NCBI RefSeq assembly: GCF_003116585.1 | Contig: NZ_QEHM01000015.1 | Span: 18,842 to 82,841 of the forward strand | Source of the DNA: Albibacillus kandeliae | GTDB taxonomy: Bacteria > Pseudomonadota > Alphaproteobacteria > Rhodobacterales > Rhodobacteraceae | Direction of reading: 5' to 3' | Length of the DNA stretch: 64,000 nucleotides | Part shown: positions 36,509 to 45,125 of the stretch, in pieces | Layout: each line of letters begins with the position of its first letter | How positions within the stretch are numbered: the first letter of the stretch is position 1 | Position numbers and translations under genes: made by a program | The notes under the pieces: generated by a model | What the model was told of the DNA's origin: nothing | Databases searched by the model: none | The model's input: the letters and a program-made list of their open reading frames with translations, nothing else

Positions 36509-38011
36509 ATGGCCGAGACCTACGACATCATCATCCGCAACGGCCGTGTCATGGACCCCGAGACCGGCTTTGACGAGGTCTGCGATCTCGCGGTGTCGGG
36601 CGACACCATTGCGAAGATCGGCAAGGTCGAAGGCGCCGCGGCAAGGGAGATCGACGCGACCGGCCTGATCGTGGCGCCGGGCTTCATCGACCTGCACGCG
36701 CACGGCCAGTCCGTCGCAGCCGACCGGATGCAGGCCTTTGACGGCATCACCACCACCCTCGAACTCGAGGTCGGCGCCCTGCCAGTGGCAGGCTGGTACG
36801 ACCGTCACGCCAAGCTGCCCCGCCCGCTGAACTACGGTACTGCGGTGGCCTGGATCTTTGCCCGCAAGGTGGCGCTGGGCGCGCTGGAACTGAACGCCGA
36901 CATTCATCCCATCGACCAGATGGGCAGCGGTTCGGATGACATGAGCTGGTCGACCGAAGCGGCGACGCTGGAGCAGACCGAGGAGATTTGCGCGCTGGTG
37001 CGGCAGGGTCTGGACGAAGGCGCCATCGGCATCGGCATTCCCAACGGCTATGCGCCGGGCGCGGGCATGAAGGAAATGGTCGGCGTCTGCTCGCTGGCCT
37101 ACGAGTACAACACCCCGACCTTCACCCATATCGCCTACATGTCCAACATCGACCCGCGCAGCTCGGTCGACAGCTATGTCCGGCTGATCGGTCTTGCCGG
37201 GGCGACCGGCGCGCATATGCACATCTGCCACCTGAACTCGACCTCGCTGATGGATATCGAGAACGTGGTGGGCCTGGTCGAGAAGGCGCAGGAACAGGGC
37301 CTGCCCGTCACCACAGAAGCCTATCCCTACGGCACAGGTGCCACCGTGGTCTCGGCGGGGTTCTTCATGGACCCGGACTTCAAGGCGCGCACCGGCAGCG
37401 ACTATTCCAACATCGAGCTGGTCCACAACCACCAGCGCTTTGCGGACCGCGACGACATCGTCCGCGCCCGCGAGGAGAACCCGACCAATATCGTCATGTG
37501 GCACTACCTCGACGTCGAGGTGAACGAGGACCACCGCCGCCTGCTGGACATGTCCGTCACCTATCCCGGCGGCTCCATCGCCTCCGACGCGATGCCCTGG
37601 CTGGAGAGTGACGGGTCGATCTACGAGGGCATGGACTGGCCGCTGCCCGATCACCTCTCGGCGCACCCGCGCTCCTCGGGCACCTTCACCAAATTCCTGC
37701 GCGAGTACGTGCGTGAGCGCGAGATCGTGCCGCTGATGGAAGCCATCGCCAAGTGCACCATCCTGCCCGGCAAGGTGATCGAGAACTGCGCGACCCAGAT
37801 CAAGCGCAAGGTGCGCCTGCAGGAGGGCTGTGACGCGGATATCGTGATCTTCGATTTCGACACAATCACTGACCGGGCCGAGTTCACCGCCATGAACCGT
37901 CCCTCCGAAGGCGTGCGGCACCTGCTGGTCAACGGCGTTCCCGTCATCTCCGACGGCGCGCTCGACCCCGACGCGGCACCGGGCCGGCCCATCCGCTGCA
38001 CCCCGGCGTGA
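36509..38011 (+). CDS. D-aminoacylase-like amidohydrolase (N-acyl-D-amino acid deacylase family)
   Basis: A 500-residue amidohydrolase of the D-aminoacylase/dihydroorotase superfamily. The N-terminal cap strand IIRNGRVMDPETG and the metal motif PGFIDLHAHGQ (H-x-H) are typical. HICHLNSTSL and TTEAYPYGTG contribute further ligands, and the C-terminal EGCDADIVIFDFDTI closes the small beta domain. It starts one base after the MlrC stop and shares a GTGA overlap with the CobW gene. It probably frees a D-amino acid for the FAD oxidase at the head of the operon. Confidence 0.87.
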   Translation: MAETYDIIIRNGRVMDPETGFDEVCDLAVSGDTIAKIGKVEGAAAREIDATGLIVAPGFIDLHAHGQSVAADRMQAFDGITTTLELEVGALPVAGWYDRHAKLPRPLNYGTAVAWIFARKVALGALELNADIHPIDQMGSGSDDMSWSTEAATLEQTEEICALVRQGLDEGAIGIGIPNGYAPGAGMKEMVGVCSLAYEYNTPTFTHIAYMSNIDPRSSVDSYVRLIGLAGATGAHMHICHLNSTSLMDIENVVGLVEKAQEQGLPVTTEAYPYGTGATVVSAGFFMDPDFKARTGSDYSNIELVHNHQRFADRDDIVRAREENPTNIVMWHYLDVEVNEDHRRLLDMSVTYPGGSIASDAMPWLESDGSIYEGMDWPLPDHLSAHPRSSGTFTKFLREYVREREIVPLMEAIAKCTILPGKVIENCATQIKRKVRLQEGCDADIVIFDFDTITDRAEFTAMNRPSEGVRHLLVNGVPVISDGALDPDAAPGRPIRCTPA

Positions 38012-38916
38012 GCGTTCCGGTCCTCCTTGTCACCGGCTTCCTCGGGGCCGGCAAGACCACGCTGATCAACGGTATGCTGCAGGCCGGGCACGGCCTGCGC
38101 ATCGCCGCCATCGTGAACGACTTCGGGTCGATCAACATCGACGCCGCATTGCTGGAGAGCGCGAGCGACTCAGTGATCGGGCTGAAGAACGGCTGCATCT
38201 GCTGCTCGTTGCAAGGCGACCTGCTCAGAACCCTGAAACAGGTGCTGGGCAGCGGCAGCGCGCCCGACCTCGTCGTGATCGAGGCCAGCGGCGTGGCGGA
38301 CCCGGGCGGGATCATGCAGGCGCTGATGGACCCGATGATCTGGCAGCAGGCCAGTCTCGAAGCGGTGGTCTGCGTGGTCGATGCCCTCGACGCAAAGCTC
38401 CGCAAGGAGGATGCACTGTGGCGCGCTCAACTCAGCCAGTCCGACATTGTGGTCCTCGCCAAGGCCGAAGGGCTGGAGCCGGACGCTCGTACCGCGCTGA
38501 CCGCTCAACTGGGCGCAATGGGCAAGCGGCACATCTACGACGCGAACGAACCGCTGCCGCTGCGGACCCTGCTGGCCCAGCCGCGCAACCAAAGGGCAGC
38601 GCCGACGGCGCCCATTCGCGACGACCGCTTCGTGCACCTCGAATGGGAGCTTGACGGGCCCGTTTCACTGCCAGCCTTTCAAGACACCATGACGGCACTG
38701 GCGCCGAGCCTGTTGCGCGCCAAGGGGTTCCTGCAACTCGCCGGGCGCGAGGGTGCTTTCACCTTCCAACTGGTCGGCCAGCGTGCGGCGATGGCCCCTC
38801 GACCGGGACAGGCCGGGTCGGGTTGCCAGCTCGTCCTGATCGGTGAGCGCGCGACCTTCGACCCGGAGGCGGCACGGGCCCGGCTGAACGCGATGGTGGA
38901 AACCGGCGGCGCGTAA
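38008..38916 (+). CDS. CobW/COG0523-family GTPase (metallochaperone)
   Basis: A 302-residue G3E GTPase. Walker A is FLGAGKTTLIN near residue 12, the metal-binding CxCC motif is KNGCICCSLQGD near residue 65, the Walker B region is VVIEASGVADPG, and a CobW C-terminal domain starts near residue 205. GTG 38008 overlaps the deacylase stop by four bases, so co-translation is likely. Family members insert zinc or other metals into client enzymes. Its placement directly after two predicted metallohydrolases suggests they are the clients. Confidence 0.88.
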   Translation: MSVPVLLVTGFLGAGKTTLINGMLQAGHGLRIAAIVNDFGSINIDAALLESASDSVIGLKNGCICCSLQGDLLRTLKQVLGSGSAPDLVVIEASGVADPGGIMQALMDPMIWQQASLEAVVCVVDALDAKLRKEDALWRAQLSQSDIVVLAKAEGLEPDARTALTAQLGAMGKRHIYDANEPLPLRTLLAQPRNQRAAPTAPIRDDRFVHLEWELDGPVSLPAFQDTMTALAPSLLRAKGFLQLAGREGAFTFQLVGQRAAMAPRPGQAGSGCQLVLIGERATFDPEAARARLNAMVETGGA

Positions 38917-39050
38917 CGCGCGCATGACATTGGCCGCTGCACCGAAACAGAGCGACGGCAGGTTTCACATTACCATCATTAACAAGCTAAATTGCCGTTA
39001 CCCCGTGCTCCTAGCGTCCGGTTACGCACTGTAACCAATGGACTTTTCCC

Positions 39051-39560
39051 ATGACATTCAAAACCTTCGTTTCCGCCCTCGCGCTTGCCGTTTCGGCCGC
39101 CGCCGCCCATGCCGCGCCGCTTACCCTCGATGGAGGCTGGAGCAGCTTTTCGGCGAGCTATGGCAAGACCTCGTCCTGGAACACCTCCTTCGAGTTCACC
39201 CTGACCGAGTCCGCGCTGCTGCAGGTCACCGACACCGGCGACAACAACGACATGTATATGGTCACCGTTGCCAGCTCCGGCACCTCCACCGACTACGCGA
39301 CTTCGACCCCGGTGGGCGGCTACGCCTTCTCGAACGATCCGGATTACACCTTCGGCTCCGATGCCTTCTCCTCGCTCGAGGTGCTGCTCGAAGCCGGGTC
39401 CTACGTTATCACCGGACGTCTGAACAACACGGCCTACAGCGCCGGCACCGGCTCGATCCAGATCGTGTCGCCGACCACCGTTCCGCTGCCCGCCAGCGGC
39501 CTGCTGCTGCTGGGTGCCTTTGGTGGCGTCGTGGCCCTGCGCCGCAAAACGCGCGCCTGA
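39051..39560 (+). CDS. Exported VPLPA-CTERM sorting-domain protein
   Basis: A 169-residue exported protein. A Sec signal peptide covers residues 1-22 (ALAVSAAAAHAAP). The middle is Ser/Thr/Gly-rich with no recognised enzyme fold. The C-terminus has the VPLPA sorting tail: VPLPASGLLLLGAFGG, then a basic RRKTR end. This tail is processed by an exosortase-like system in many Rhodobacterales, placing the protein at the cell surface or in exopolysaccharide. It stands alone, with its own hairpin terminator downstream. No exosortase gene is in the window. Confidence 0.82.
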   Translation: MTFKTFVSALALAVSAAAAHAAPLTLDGGWSSFSASYGKTSSWNTSFEFTLTESALLQVTDTGDNNDMYMVTVASSGTSTDYATSTPVGGYAFSNDPDYTFGSDAFSSLEVLLEAGSYVITGRLNNTAYSAGTGSIQIVSPTTVPLPASGLLLLGAFGGVVALRRKTRA

Positions 39561-39584
39561 TGCAGTTGCACGACAGGCTTCAGG

Positions 39585-39608
39585 ATGCCGGCCCCTTGGG
39601 GTCGGCAT
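39585..39608 (+). terminator. Hairpin terminator after the VPLPA gene
   Basis: An 11-bp stem with one G-T wobble (ATGCCGGCCCC at 39585-39595, GGGGTCGGCAT at 39598-39608) begins 24 bases after the stop and is followed by a T-rich but interrupted run. It separates the convergent VPLPA and RpiR genes. Confidence 0.55.
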
Positions 39609-39629
39609 TCGTCATTTCGGGGCACAGGG

Positions 39630-40409
39630 TCAGCCCTCGCCGCGCAGGGCCTGCACCTGATCGCTCAGCAACTCGCACAGCACGATCTTGGCGACCGATG
39701 GTCCCAGCTCACCGCGCTCGGGGAGAGGAGACAGCGGCGTGGCGATCAGCACCTTCTCGCAGAGCTTCGACAGGTCCGCGATGCGGCGGCCCGAGATGGC
39801 GACACGGTAGGCGCCCCGTTCTCCCGCCGCGGTCAGAAGCTGCCCGTTCTGCGCGGTGAGCCCGGTCTCCGAGATCGTCATGAAGACAGATCGGCGGTCG
39901 AGCGAGCCCATGACCTCCTCGGCGATGAAGGAGTCGCTGAAGCCCCGCGCGATCAGCCCGATGCGTGAGAAGCGGTAGGCGAACATCTGGGCGACGATGC
40001 CTGAAACGCCCGCACCGAACACATCGACATGGCGCGCTTCCACCATGCGCCTCGCAACTTCGGCAAGGTCGGTGGCAGCAGTGCCATCAACGGTCGCGCG
40101 GATCGCGTCGGCGATCCGTCCGGCAAGATCGGTGCCGCGCGGTTCGGCGCTGTGGCGATAGGCGATATCGGATGCAAGGGAGAGCTTGAACGACGAGTAG
40201 CCGTCGAACCCCAGCCGACGGCAGAACCGCACGATGCTCGCCTCGCCGCTGCCGGTCAGCTCGGCCAGTTCCGACATCGAGGCGCGCACCGCCACCTCCG
40301 GTTCGCTGAGGATGACGTCGGCGATCCGGGCGAGGGCGTCGGGCAGGTCGCCCCGGCTGGCCTCGATGCCGCGCAGGACATCCCGGGTCAGCGCTACGGT
40401 ATCCGGCAT
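39630..40409 (-). CDS. MurR/RpiR-family transcriptional regulator
   Basis: A 259-residue RpiR regulator. The N-terminal helix-turn-helix (about residues 20-75, SELAELTGSGEASIVRFCRR) is followed by a SIS domain from about residue 110 (VDVFGAGVSGIVAQMFAYRF). ATG 40409 has GAGAGGAAG just upstream on the minus strand. SIS domains sense phosphosugars, which fits the neighbouring HAD phosphatase, TIM-barrel epimerase and glycerophosphodiesterase. A palindrome at 42202-42216 in the divergent promoter is its candidate target. Confidence 0.87.
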   Translation of the reverse strand: MPDTVALTRDVLRGIEASRGDLPDALARIADVILSEPEVAVRASMSELAELTGSGEASIVRFCRRLGFDGYSSFKLSLASDIAYRHSAEPRGTDLAGRIADAIRATVDGTAATDLAEVARRMVEARHVDVFGAGVSGIVAQMFAYRFSRIGLIARGFSDSFIAEEVMGSLDRRSVFMTISETGLTAQNGQLLTAAGERGAYRVAISGRRIADLSKLCEKVLIATPLSPLPERGELGPSVAKIVLCELLSDQVQALRGEG

Positions 40410-40488
40410 GTGGTCTTCCTCTCTGCGGGGCGGCGGTCTGCCGGGGCGCATGGTGCGGGGCAGCATAGCATGGCCGGGCCAGTCCCGA

Positions 40489-41169
40489 TCAAGCCGGGGC
40501 GGTCGATTGCGACAGGGCCGCGCGCAACAGCTCGAGCAGTTCAGGCGCCGAAGCAGCGATGTCCGAAGCCCCGGCGGCGCGCAGGCGCTCGGCATGGCCC
40601 GGTTGGATATGCCCGGCGGCGGTAAACCCGATGGCCCGGGCCCCGGCCGCGACGGCCCCGGTGATCCCTGTCACGCTGTCGTCGATCACGATCGCCTTGC
40701 CGATGTCGGCGCCGAGGGCGCGGGCGGCATGGAAGAACAGGTCAGGTGCGGGCTTGCCGTGGTCGACGTCCTCGGCACTGAAGACACGGGTATCGAAATG
40801 CCGCAGCAGCCCGGTCACGCCGAGCGAGAGCGCCACGCGGCGGTGCGAGCTGTTCGAGGTCACGCAGGTCGGGGCGTCGAGCGCCTCCAGCACCCCGGCG
40901 ATGCCGTCGACCGGTTGCAACCGGTCCTGAAACCGGCGCAGCACAAGATCTTCGAAGTTCGACTGGTAGCTCGCGGGCAGGTTCACTCCATAGGTGTCGC
41001 GCACGGTCTGGTGAGCCGCCTCGGCGGTCTTGCCGGTGAACAGGGCGTTGGCCTCCTGCCAGCTCATGTTGATGCCCAGTTCGGACAGCAGGTCGGCCGC
41101 GGCCTGTGCGGCCAGCGGTTCGCTGTCCACGAGGACGCCGTCGCAGTCGAAACAGATGAGAGTGCTCAT
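40489..41169 (-). CDS. HAD-superfamily hydrolase (phosphoglycolate phosphatase/beta-phosphoglucomutase-like)
   Basis: A 226-residue HAD phosphatase of subfamily IA. Motif I is CFDCDGVLVDSE at the N-terminus, motif II is CVTSNSSHRR near residue 110, the motif III lysine is in HGKPAPDLF, and motif IV is VIDDSVTGITGAVAAG. A helical cap lies between about residues 15 and 80. The start is ATG 41169. It likely dephosphorylates a small sugar or polyol phosphate released by the catabolic set around it. Confidence 0.87.
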   Translation of the reverse strand: MSTLICFDCDGVLVDSEPLAAQAAADLLSELGINMSWQEANALFTGKTAEAAHQTVRDTYGVNLPASYQSNFEDLVLRRFQDRLQPVDGIAGVLEALDAPTCVTSNSSHRRVALSLGVTGLLRHFDTRVFSAEDVDHGKPAPDLFFHAARALGADIGKAIVIDDSVTGITGAVAAGARAIGFTAAGHIQPGHAERLRAAGASDIAASAPELLELLRAALSQSTAPA

Positions 41170-41236
41170 GGCCTTGGCCTTTCGTCTTGTTGCCCCGGTC
41201 GGGAGTGAGGGCACGCAACCGTGCCCCCGGTTGGTG

Positions 41237-42055
41237 TCAGCGGGCGAGGCCGAGGCTCTCGAGGTAAGCCGCCGAAGGACGGATGCCCGCCTTGTCGCGC
41301 AGTTCCATGATCAGCCGCGGCTGGCCGCCCAGCGGCGCGAGCGCGGCAAACACCGCGTGCCAGTTCACCGTGCCCTTGCCGATTGCCCAGTGCCGGTCGG
41401 CGTAGCCGTCCGCGTCCTGCAGGTGGATGTGGTGCAGCAGGTCGCCCGCGCGGTGGACGTAGTAGTCGACCGGCGGCGCCCCGGTGGAACCATGCGCGTA
41501 GTGCGCGTGGCCAGTGTCGATGGAGACCTTGACCGAGGGGCTGTCAAAGGTGCGGGCAAGCGCGCAGCGGGCGTCCGGATCCTTGTCCTGGATGTTTTCC
41601 AGCACCATCTGAACCCCGGCGCCTTCGGCCCGCGCGATCACCGGGTCCAGCGTGGCATGCACATTGTCCAGCAGCTTCTGGCGCGCGTTCGGCAGCATGT
41701 CGAGGTTGTTGTAATCCCAAGTGGTGTAGGGGCTGTGGATCACCATCTGGGTCGCGCCAAGCGCCTCGCAGACGGCAAGGCCCTGTTCCATGCGCTTGGT
41801 CACGATCGCGCGGATCTCGGGGTCGGGGTTGTCCAGCGTCAGGCCCCAGAACGGTCCGTGGATGCCTAGGCGGCCGGTGTAGCCGTCCAGCAGGGCGCGG
41901 GCCCGCGCGACCAGCGGCTGCCAGTCGCCGTTCAGCACCTCGGCGGTGATGAAATCCTGCAGTTCAAGGTCGCGCTGGTCGGCGATCAGCCAGTCGCGGT
42001 GGGTTTCGAGTGTATCGAGCGGCATCGCCGCGCCGAGTACGGGAAGAGACGTCAT
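41237..42055 (-). CDS. Sugar phosphate isomerase/epimerase-type TIM-barrel protein
   Basis: A 272-residue AP-endonuclease-2-like TIM barrel. HGPFWGLTLDNPDPEIRAIV near residue 75, MVLENIQDKDPDARCALA near 150, VSIDTGHAHYAHGS near 180 and HIHLQDADGYADRHWAIGKG near 205 supply the Glu, Asp and His metal ligands expected for this group. ATG 42055 is the last start before the regulatory gap. It is the first gene of the minus-strand set (epimerase, HAD, RpiR) divergent from the ABC importer. Confidence 0.85.
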   Translation of the reverse strand: MTSLPVLGAAMPLDTLETHRDWLIADQRDLELQDFITAEVLNGDWQPLVARARALLDGYTGRLGIHGPFWGLTLDNPDPEIRAIVTKRMEQGLAVCEALGATQMVIHSPYTTWDYNNLDMLPNARQKLLDNVHATLDPVIARAEGAGVQMVLENIQDKDPDARCALARTFDSPSVKVSIDTGHAHYAHGSTGAPPVDYYVHRAGDLLHHIHLQDADGYADRHWAIGKGTVNWHAVFAALAPLGGQPRLIMELRDKAGIRPSAAYLESLGLAR

Positions 42056-42377
42056 GGAAAGCTCCGTGGCATGGGGAATCGCCCTCTGCGAAGATGTGCC
42101 CGCAAGGGCCTCCGGTGCCGGGAAAAGCGGCACCGCCGGCGCCCGGGTTATGTCTCTCTTGTGACAGGATGATTACAAAACTCCACCTTTGTGTGGGTAT
42201 GTGGAGTGAAACTCCAAATTTCGCCGAACGGTAATCAAAGCGTCGTCGAACTGTCATGAAACCCGGCTTCTTAGGGCCTCGTTGACGGTCGCGATGGGCG
42301 GCCTGACCCTCCAACCCAAAGAGCCCGGCGCGTTCACCCCCGCAAGAAACAGTGACCCGGGCCACGAGGAGACAGAC
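42056..42377. promoter_or_regulatory. Divergent regulatory gap with three ACTCCA half-sites (candidate RpiR operator)
   Basis: This 322-base gap holds no convincing gene. At 42180-42207 ACTCCAC and GTGGAGT form an inverted repeat with a 14-base spacer. The right arm is reused in a tighter palindrome, TGGAGT-GAA-ACTCCA at 42202-42216. RpiR-family sites commonly have this compact shape. The area is the most AT-rich part of the cluster, consistent with promoters in both directions. Assignment to the RpiR at 39630-40409 is inference. Confidence 0.5.
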
Positions 42378-44018
42378 ATGATCCGACTTAATCGACGCCA
42401 TGCGCTTGGCCTGATGGGCGCCACCGCCAGCAGCCTGATGCTGCCCGGCTACCTGCGCGCACAGGGCGCCCGCCCCTCGGTGGTGGTGGCCGTTCAGAAG
42501 ATCACCAACAACAACACGCTCGACCCGTGGAACGAACAGTCCAACGTGGGTGAGCGCGTGCTCTACCCGAACCTGTGGGAAGGCCTGATCCTGCGTGACT
42601 GGATGGGCAACCAGGGCCCCGTTCCCGGTCTCGCAACCGACTGGCACCGCATCGACGACAAGACGCTGGAGCTGAAACTGCGCGAGGGCGTCAGGTTCCA
42701 CAACGGCGACGAGATGACGGCCGAGGACGTGGCCTTCTCCTTCTCGCCCGAGCGCGTGTTCGGCGATACCGAACCGGCGGGTGGCAAGACCATCTTCGCC
42801 GAGGACTACAAGCCCGAAACCGCCAAGGACCTGCCCGCCAACGTGCCGGGAATCGGCCGCCGCAAGTGGCCCTCGCTGGCCGGGGTCGAGATCGTCGACA
42901 AGTACACCGTGCGCTTCCACAACGCGACGCCGGATGTGACACTGGAAGGCCGCCTCTACGCCGGTGGCAGCCAGATCCTGAACCGCCGCGCCTGGGACGA
43001 AGCGGCGACCTACGCCGATTGGGCGGCCAAGCCCGTCACCACCGGCCCCTACTACGTCGAGGAATATCGCCCCGACGTGTCGCTGACGCTGCGCGCCTTC
43101 GACGACTACTGGGGTGGCCGTCCGCCGCTGGAACGCATCACCTTCGTGGAAGTGCCCGAAGTGGCGAGCCGCGTGAACGGCCTGCTGTCGGGCGAGTATG
43201 ACTTTGCCTGCGACCTGCCGCCGGACCAGATCAAGAATGTCTCGGGCGTCGACGGTTTCGAGGTGCAGAACTCGACCATCTGGAACCACCGCATCTCGGT
43301 CTTCAACACCCAGAACGAGATCCTGGCCGACCCGCTGGTCCGCCGCGCCATGACCCACGCCATCGACCGCGAGGCCATCGTGCAGGCGCTCTGGGGCGGG
43401 ATGACCAACATCCCCGCCGGTCTGCAGTTCGAGAGCTTCCGCAGCTCGGACATGTTCATCGAGGGCTGGACCGTTCCCGAGTACAACCCCGAACTGGCCC
43501 GCGACCTGCTGAAACAGGCTGGCTACAAGGGCGATGCGATCCCCTATCGCCTGCTCAACAACTACTACACCAACCAGACTGCCAACGGGCAGATCATGGT
43601 CGAGATGTGGAAGCAGGTCGGCCTGAACGTCGAGATCGAGATGAAGGAGAACTGGGGCCAGATTCACGACCCCGCGGGCGTCAAGGGCGTGCGCGACTGG
43701 TCGGCCTCGAACACCATCAACGACCCGATCACCCCGATGGTGGTGCAGTTCGGCCCGAACGGCGAGATGCAGCAGAAGAAGGACTGGTCCAACGCCGAGT
43801 TGAACGACCTGTCGATCGTGATGGAAACCTCGACCGACCGCGCGCAGCGCAAGAAAGCCATCGCCCGGATGCTGGAAATCGCGGAGCGCGAGGACCCGGC
43901 CTATCAGGTGCTGCACCAGAACGCCGTCTTCACCGGTATGAAGTCGTCCCTCGGCTGGAAGGCCGCCCCGGCCTTCGCGATGGACTTCCGCGCCTCGAAC
44001 TGGCCCAGCAACGGCTGA
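42378..44018 (+). CDS. ABC transporter substrate-binding protein, family 5 (peptide/opine type)
   Basis: A 546-residue family 5 binding protein. The N-terminus (RLNRRHALGLMGATASSLML) is a twin-arginine signal ending near AQGA at residue 29. The mature chain has the family pattern YPNLWEGLILRD, LREGVRFHNGDEMTAEDVAF and LVRRAMTHAIDREAIVQALW. ATG 42378 follows GAGGAGA. Family 5 proteins bind peptides, but also opines and sugar phosphodiesters. The phosphodiesterase ending this operon makes a phosphodiester ligand plausible. Confidence 0.88.
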   Translation: MIRLNRRHALGLMGATASSLMLPGYLRAQGARPSVVVAVQKITNNNTLDPWNEQSNVGERVLYPNLWEGLILRDWMGNQGPVPGLATDWHRIDDKTLELKLREGVRFHNGDEMTAEDVAFSFSPERVFGDTEPAGGKTIFAEDYKPETAKDLPANVPGIGRRKWPSLAGVEIVDKYTVRFHNATPDVTLEGRLYAGGSQILNRRAWDEAATYADWAAKPVTTGPYYVEEYRPDVSLTLRAFDDYWGGRPPLERITFVEVPEVASRVNGLLSGEYDFACDLPPDQIKNVSGVDGFEVQNSTIWNHRISVFNTQNEILADPLVRRAMTHAIDREAIVQALWGGMTNIPAGLQFESFRSSDMFIEGWTVPEYNPELARDLLKQAGYKGDAIPYRLLNNYYTNQTANGQIMVEMWKQVGLNVEIEMKENWGQIHDPAGVKGVRDWSASNTINDPITPMVVQFGPNGEMQQKKDWSNAELNDLSIVMETSTDRAQRKKAIARMLEIAEREDPAYQVLHQNAVFTGMKSSLGWKAAPAFAMDFRASNWPSNG

Positions 44019-44036
44019 GCCATCCGAACCGAGTTC

Positions 44037-44063
44037 CCCCGGCGGGCCCTGTGCCCGCCGGGG
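44037..44063 (+). terminator. Intercistronic hairpin after the family 5 binding-protein gene
   Basis: An 11-bp perfect stem (CCCCGGCGGGC at 44037-44047, GCCCGCCGGGG at 44053-44063) with a 5-base loop starts 18 bases after the stop and is followed by ATTT. It could act as a partial terminator, giving excess binding protein relative to the ATPases downstream. Confidence 0.6.
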
Positions 44064-44123
44064 ATTTCCCGTTTCGGCCGGGCCCTCCGCCTGGCCGGTT
44101 AGATTGACGAGAAAGGAGGGATC

Positions 44124-45125
44124 ATGGCCAACCTGGTCGAGATCCGCGACCTGCGGGTCGCCTTCGACGGGGTACCGGTGCTTCACGGCATCGACCTGGA
44201 CGTGAGACCCGGCGAAGCGCTGGGCCTTGTCGGCGAGAGCGGCTGCGGCAAGTCGGTGACCTGGCTGGCGGCACTGGGGCTGCTGCCCTCCAAGGCAAAG
44301 GTCAGCGGAACGGTGACCCTTGGCGAGACCGACCTATCCGGCGCGCCGCAGGCCAAGCTGGAAAAGGTGCGGGGCGGGCGCATCGCGATGATCTTCCAGG
44401 ATCCGTCCTCGGCCCTGAACCCGGTACTGAAGGTCGGCCGGCAGCTGTGCGAGGCGCTGCGGCTGCATCGCGGCCTCACGGGGAACGACGCCCGGCGCGA
44501 GGCGCTGCGGCTCATGGACATGGTCGGCATCCCCGACGCCCGGGGCCGTTTCTCCCTCTATCCCCACGAATTCTCGGGCGGCCAGTGTCAGCGGCTGATG
44601 ATCGCGATGGCGCTGGCGGGCGAACCCGACCTGTTGATCGCCGATGAGCCGACAACGGCGCTCGACGCGACGATCCAGGCCCAGATCCTCGATCTCCTTG
44701 CCCGCCTCCGGGCCGAGATGAACATGGCCATCGTCTTCATCAGCCATGACCTCGGTGCCGTGGCGCAGGTCTGCGAACGGGTCTGCGTGATGTACGCGGG
44801 CCGTATCGTCGAGCAGGGCGCGGTCGGGCTGCTGTTCGAGCGCCCCCGCCATCCCTATACCCGTGGCCTGTTTGACGCGATCCCGCGTCTGCACGGGCCG
44901 CGCACGCCGCTGGTGCCGATCCCCGGCACCGTACCCGATCCGCGCAACCTGCCAAAGGGATGCGCCTTCCAACCAAGGTGCGCCCACGCCCGCGGCTTCT
45001 GCCAGAGCGAGCGCCCGGACCTGCTGGCGCAGAAGGACGGGCGCAAGCTCGCCTGCGCCTTTCCGCTGCCGGAAGGCAGCGAAGAGGTCGAGCGAGAGGT
45101 TCGGCGCGAAGGAATGCTGCAATGA
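44124..45125 (+). CDS. Peptide/opine-type ABC transporter ATP-binding protein (DppD-like)
   Basis: A 333-residue ATPase. Walker A is GESGCGKSVTWL, the signature FSGGQCQRLMIAMAL, Walker B LLIADEPTTALDATI and the H-loop FISHDLGAVAQ. The C-terminal oligopeptide-transporter cysteine region (GCAFQPRCAHARGFC) is present and usually binds an Fe-S cluster or metal. Its stop overlaps the next ATPase by four bases. It pairs with the DppF-like subunit. Confidence 0.9.
   Translation: MANLVEIRDLRVAFDGVPVLHGIDLDVRPGEALGLVGESGCGKSVTWLAALGLLPSKAKVSGTVTLGETDLSGAPQAKLEKVRGGRIAMIFQDPSSALNPVLKVGRQLCEALRLHRGLTGNDARREALRLMDMVGIPDARGRFSLYPHEFSGGQCQRLMIAMALAGEPDLLIADEPTTALDATIQAQILDLLARLRAEMNMAIVFISHDLGAVAQVCERVCVMYAGRIVEQGAVGLLFERPRHPYTRGLFDAIPRLHGPRTPLVPIPGTVPDPRNLPKGCAFQPRCAHARGFCQSERPDLLAQKDGRKLACAFPLPEGSEEVEREVRREGMLQ

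Noticed and set aside
41964..44186. 740-codon open frame antisense to the family 5 binding-protein gene
   Set aside because: It is complementary to a gene with clear domains and signal peptide; long antisense frames are expected from GC-rich codon bias. No start signal or family resemblance.
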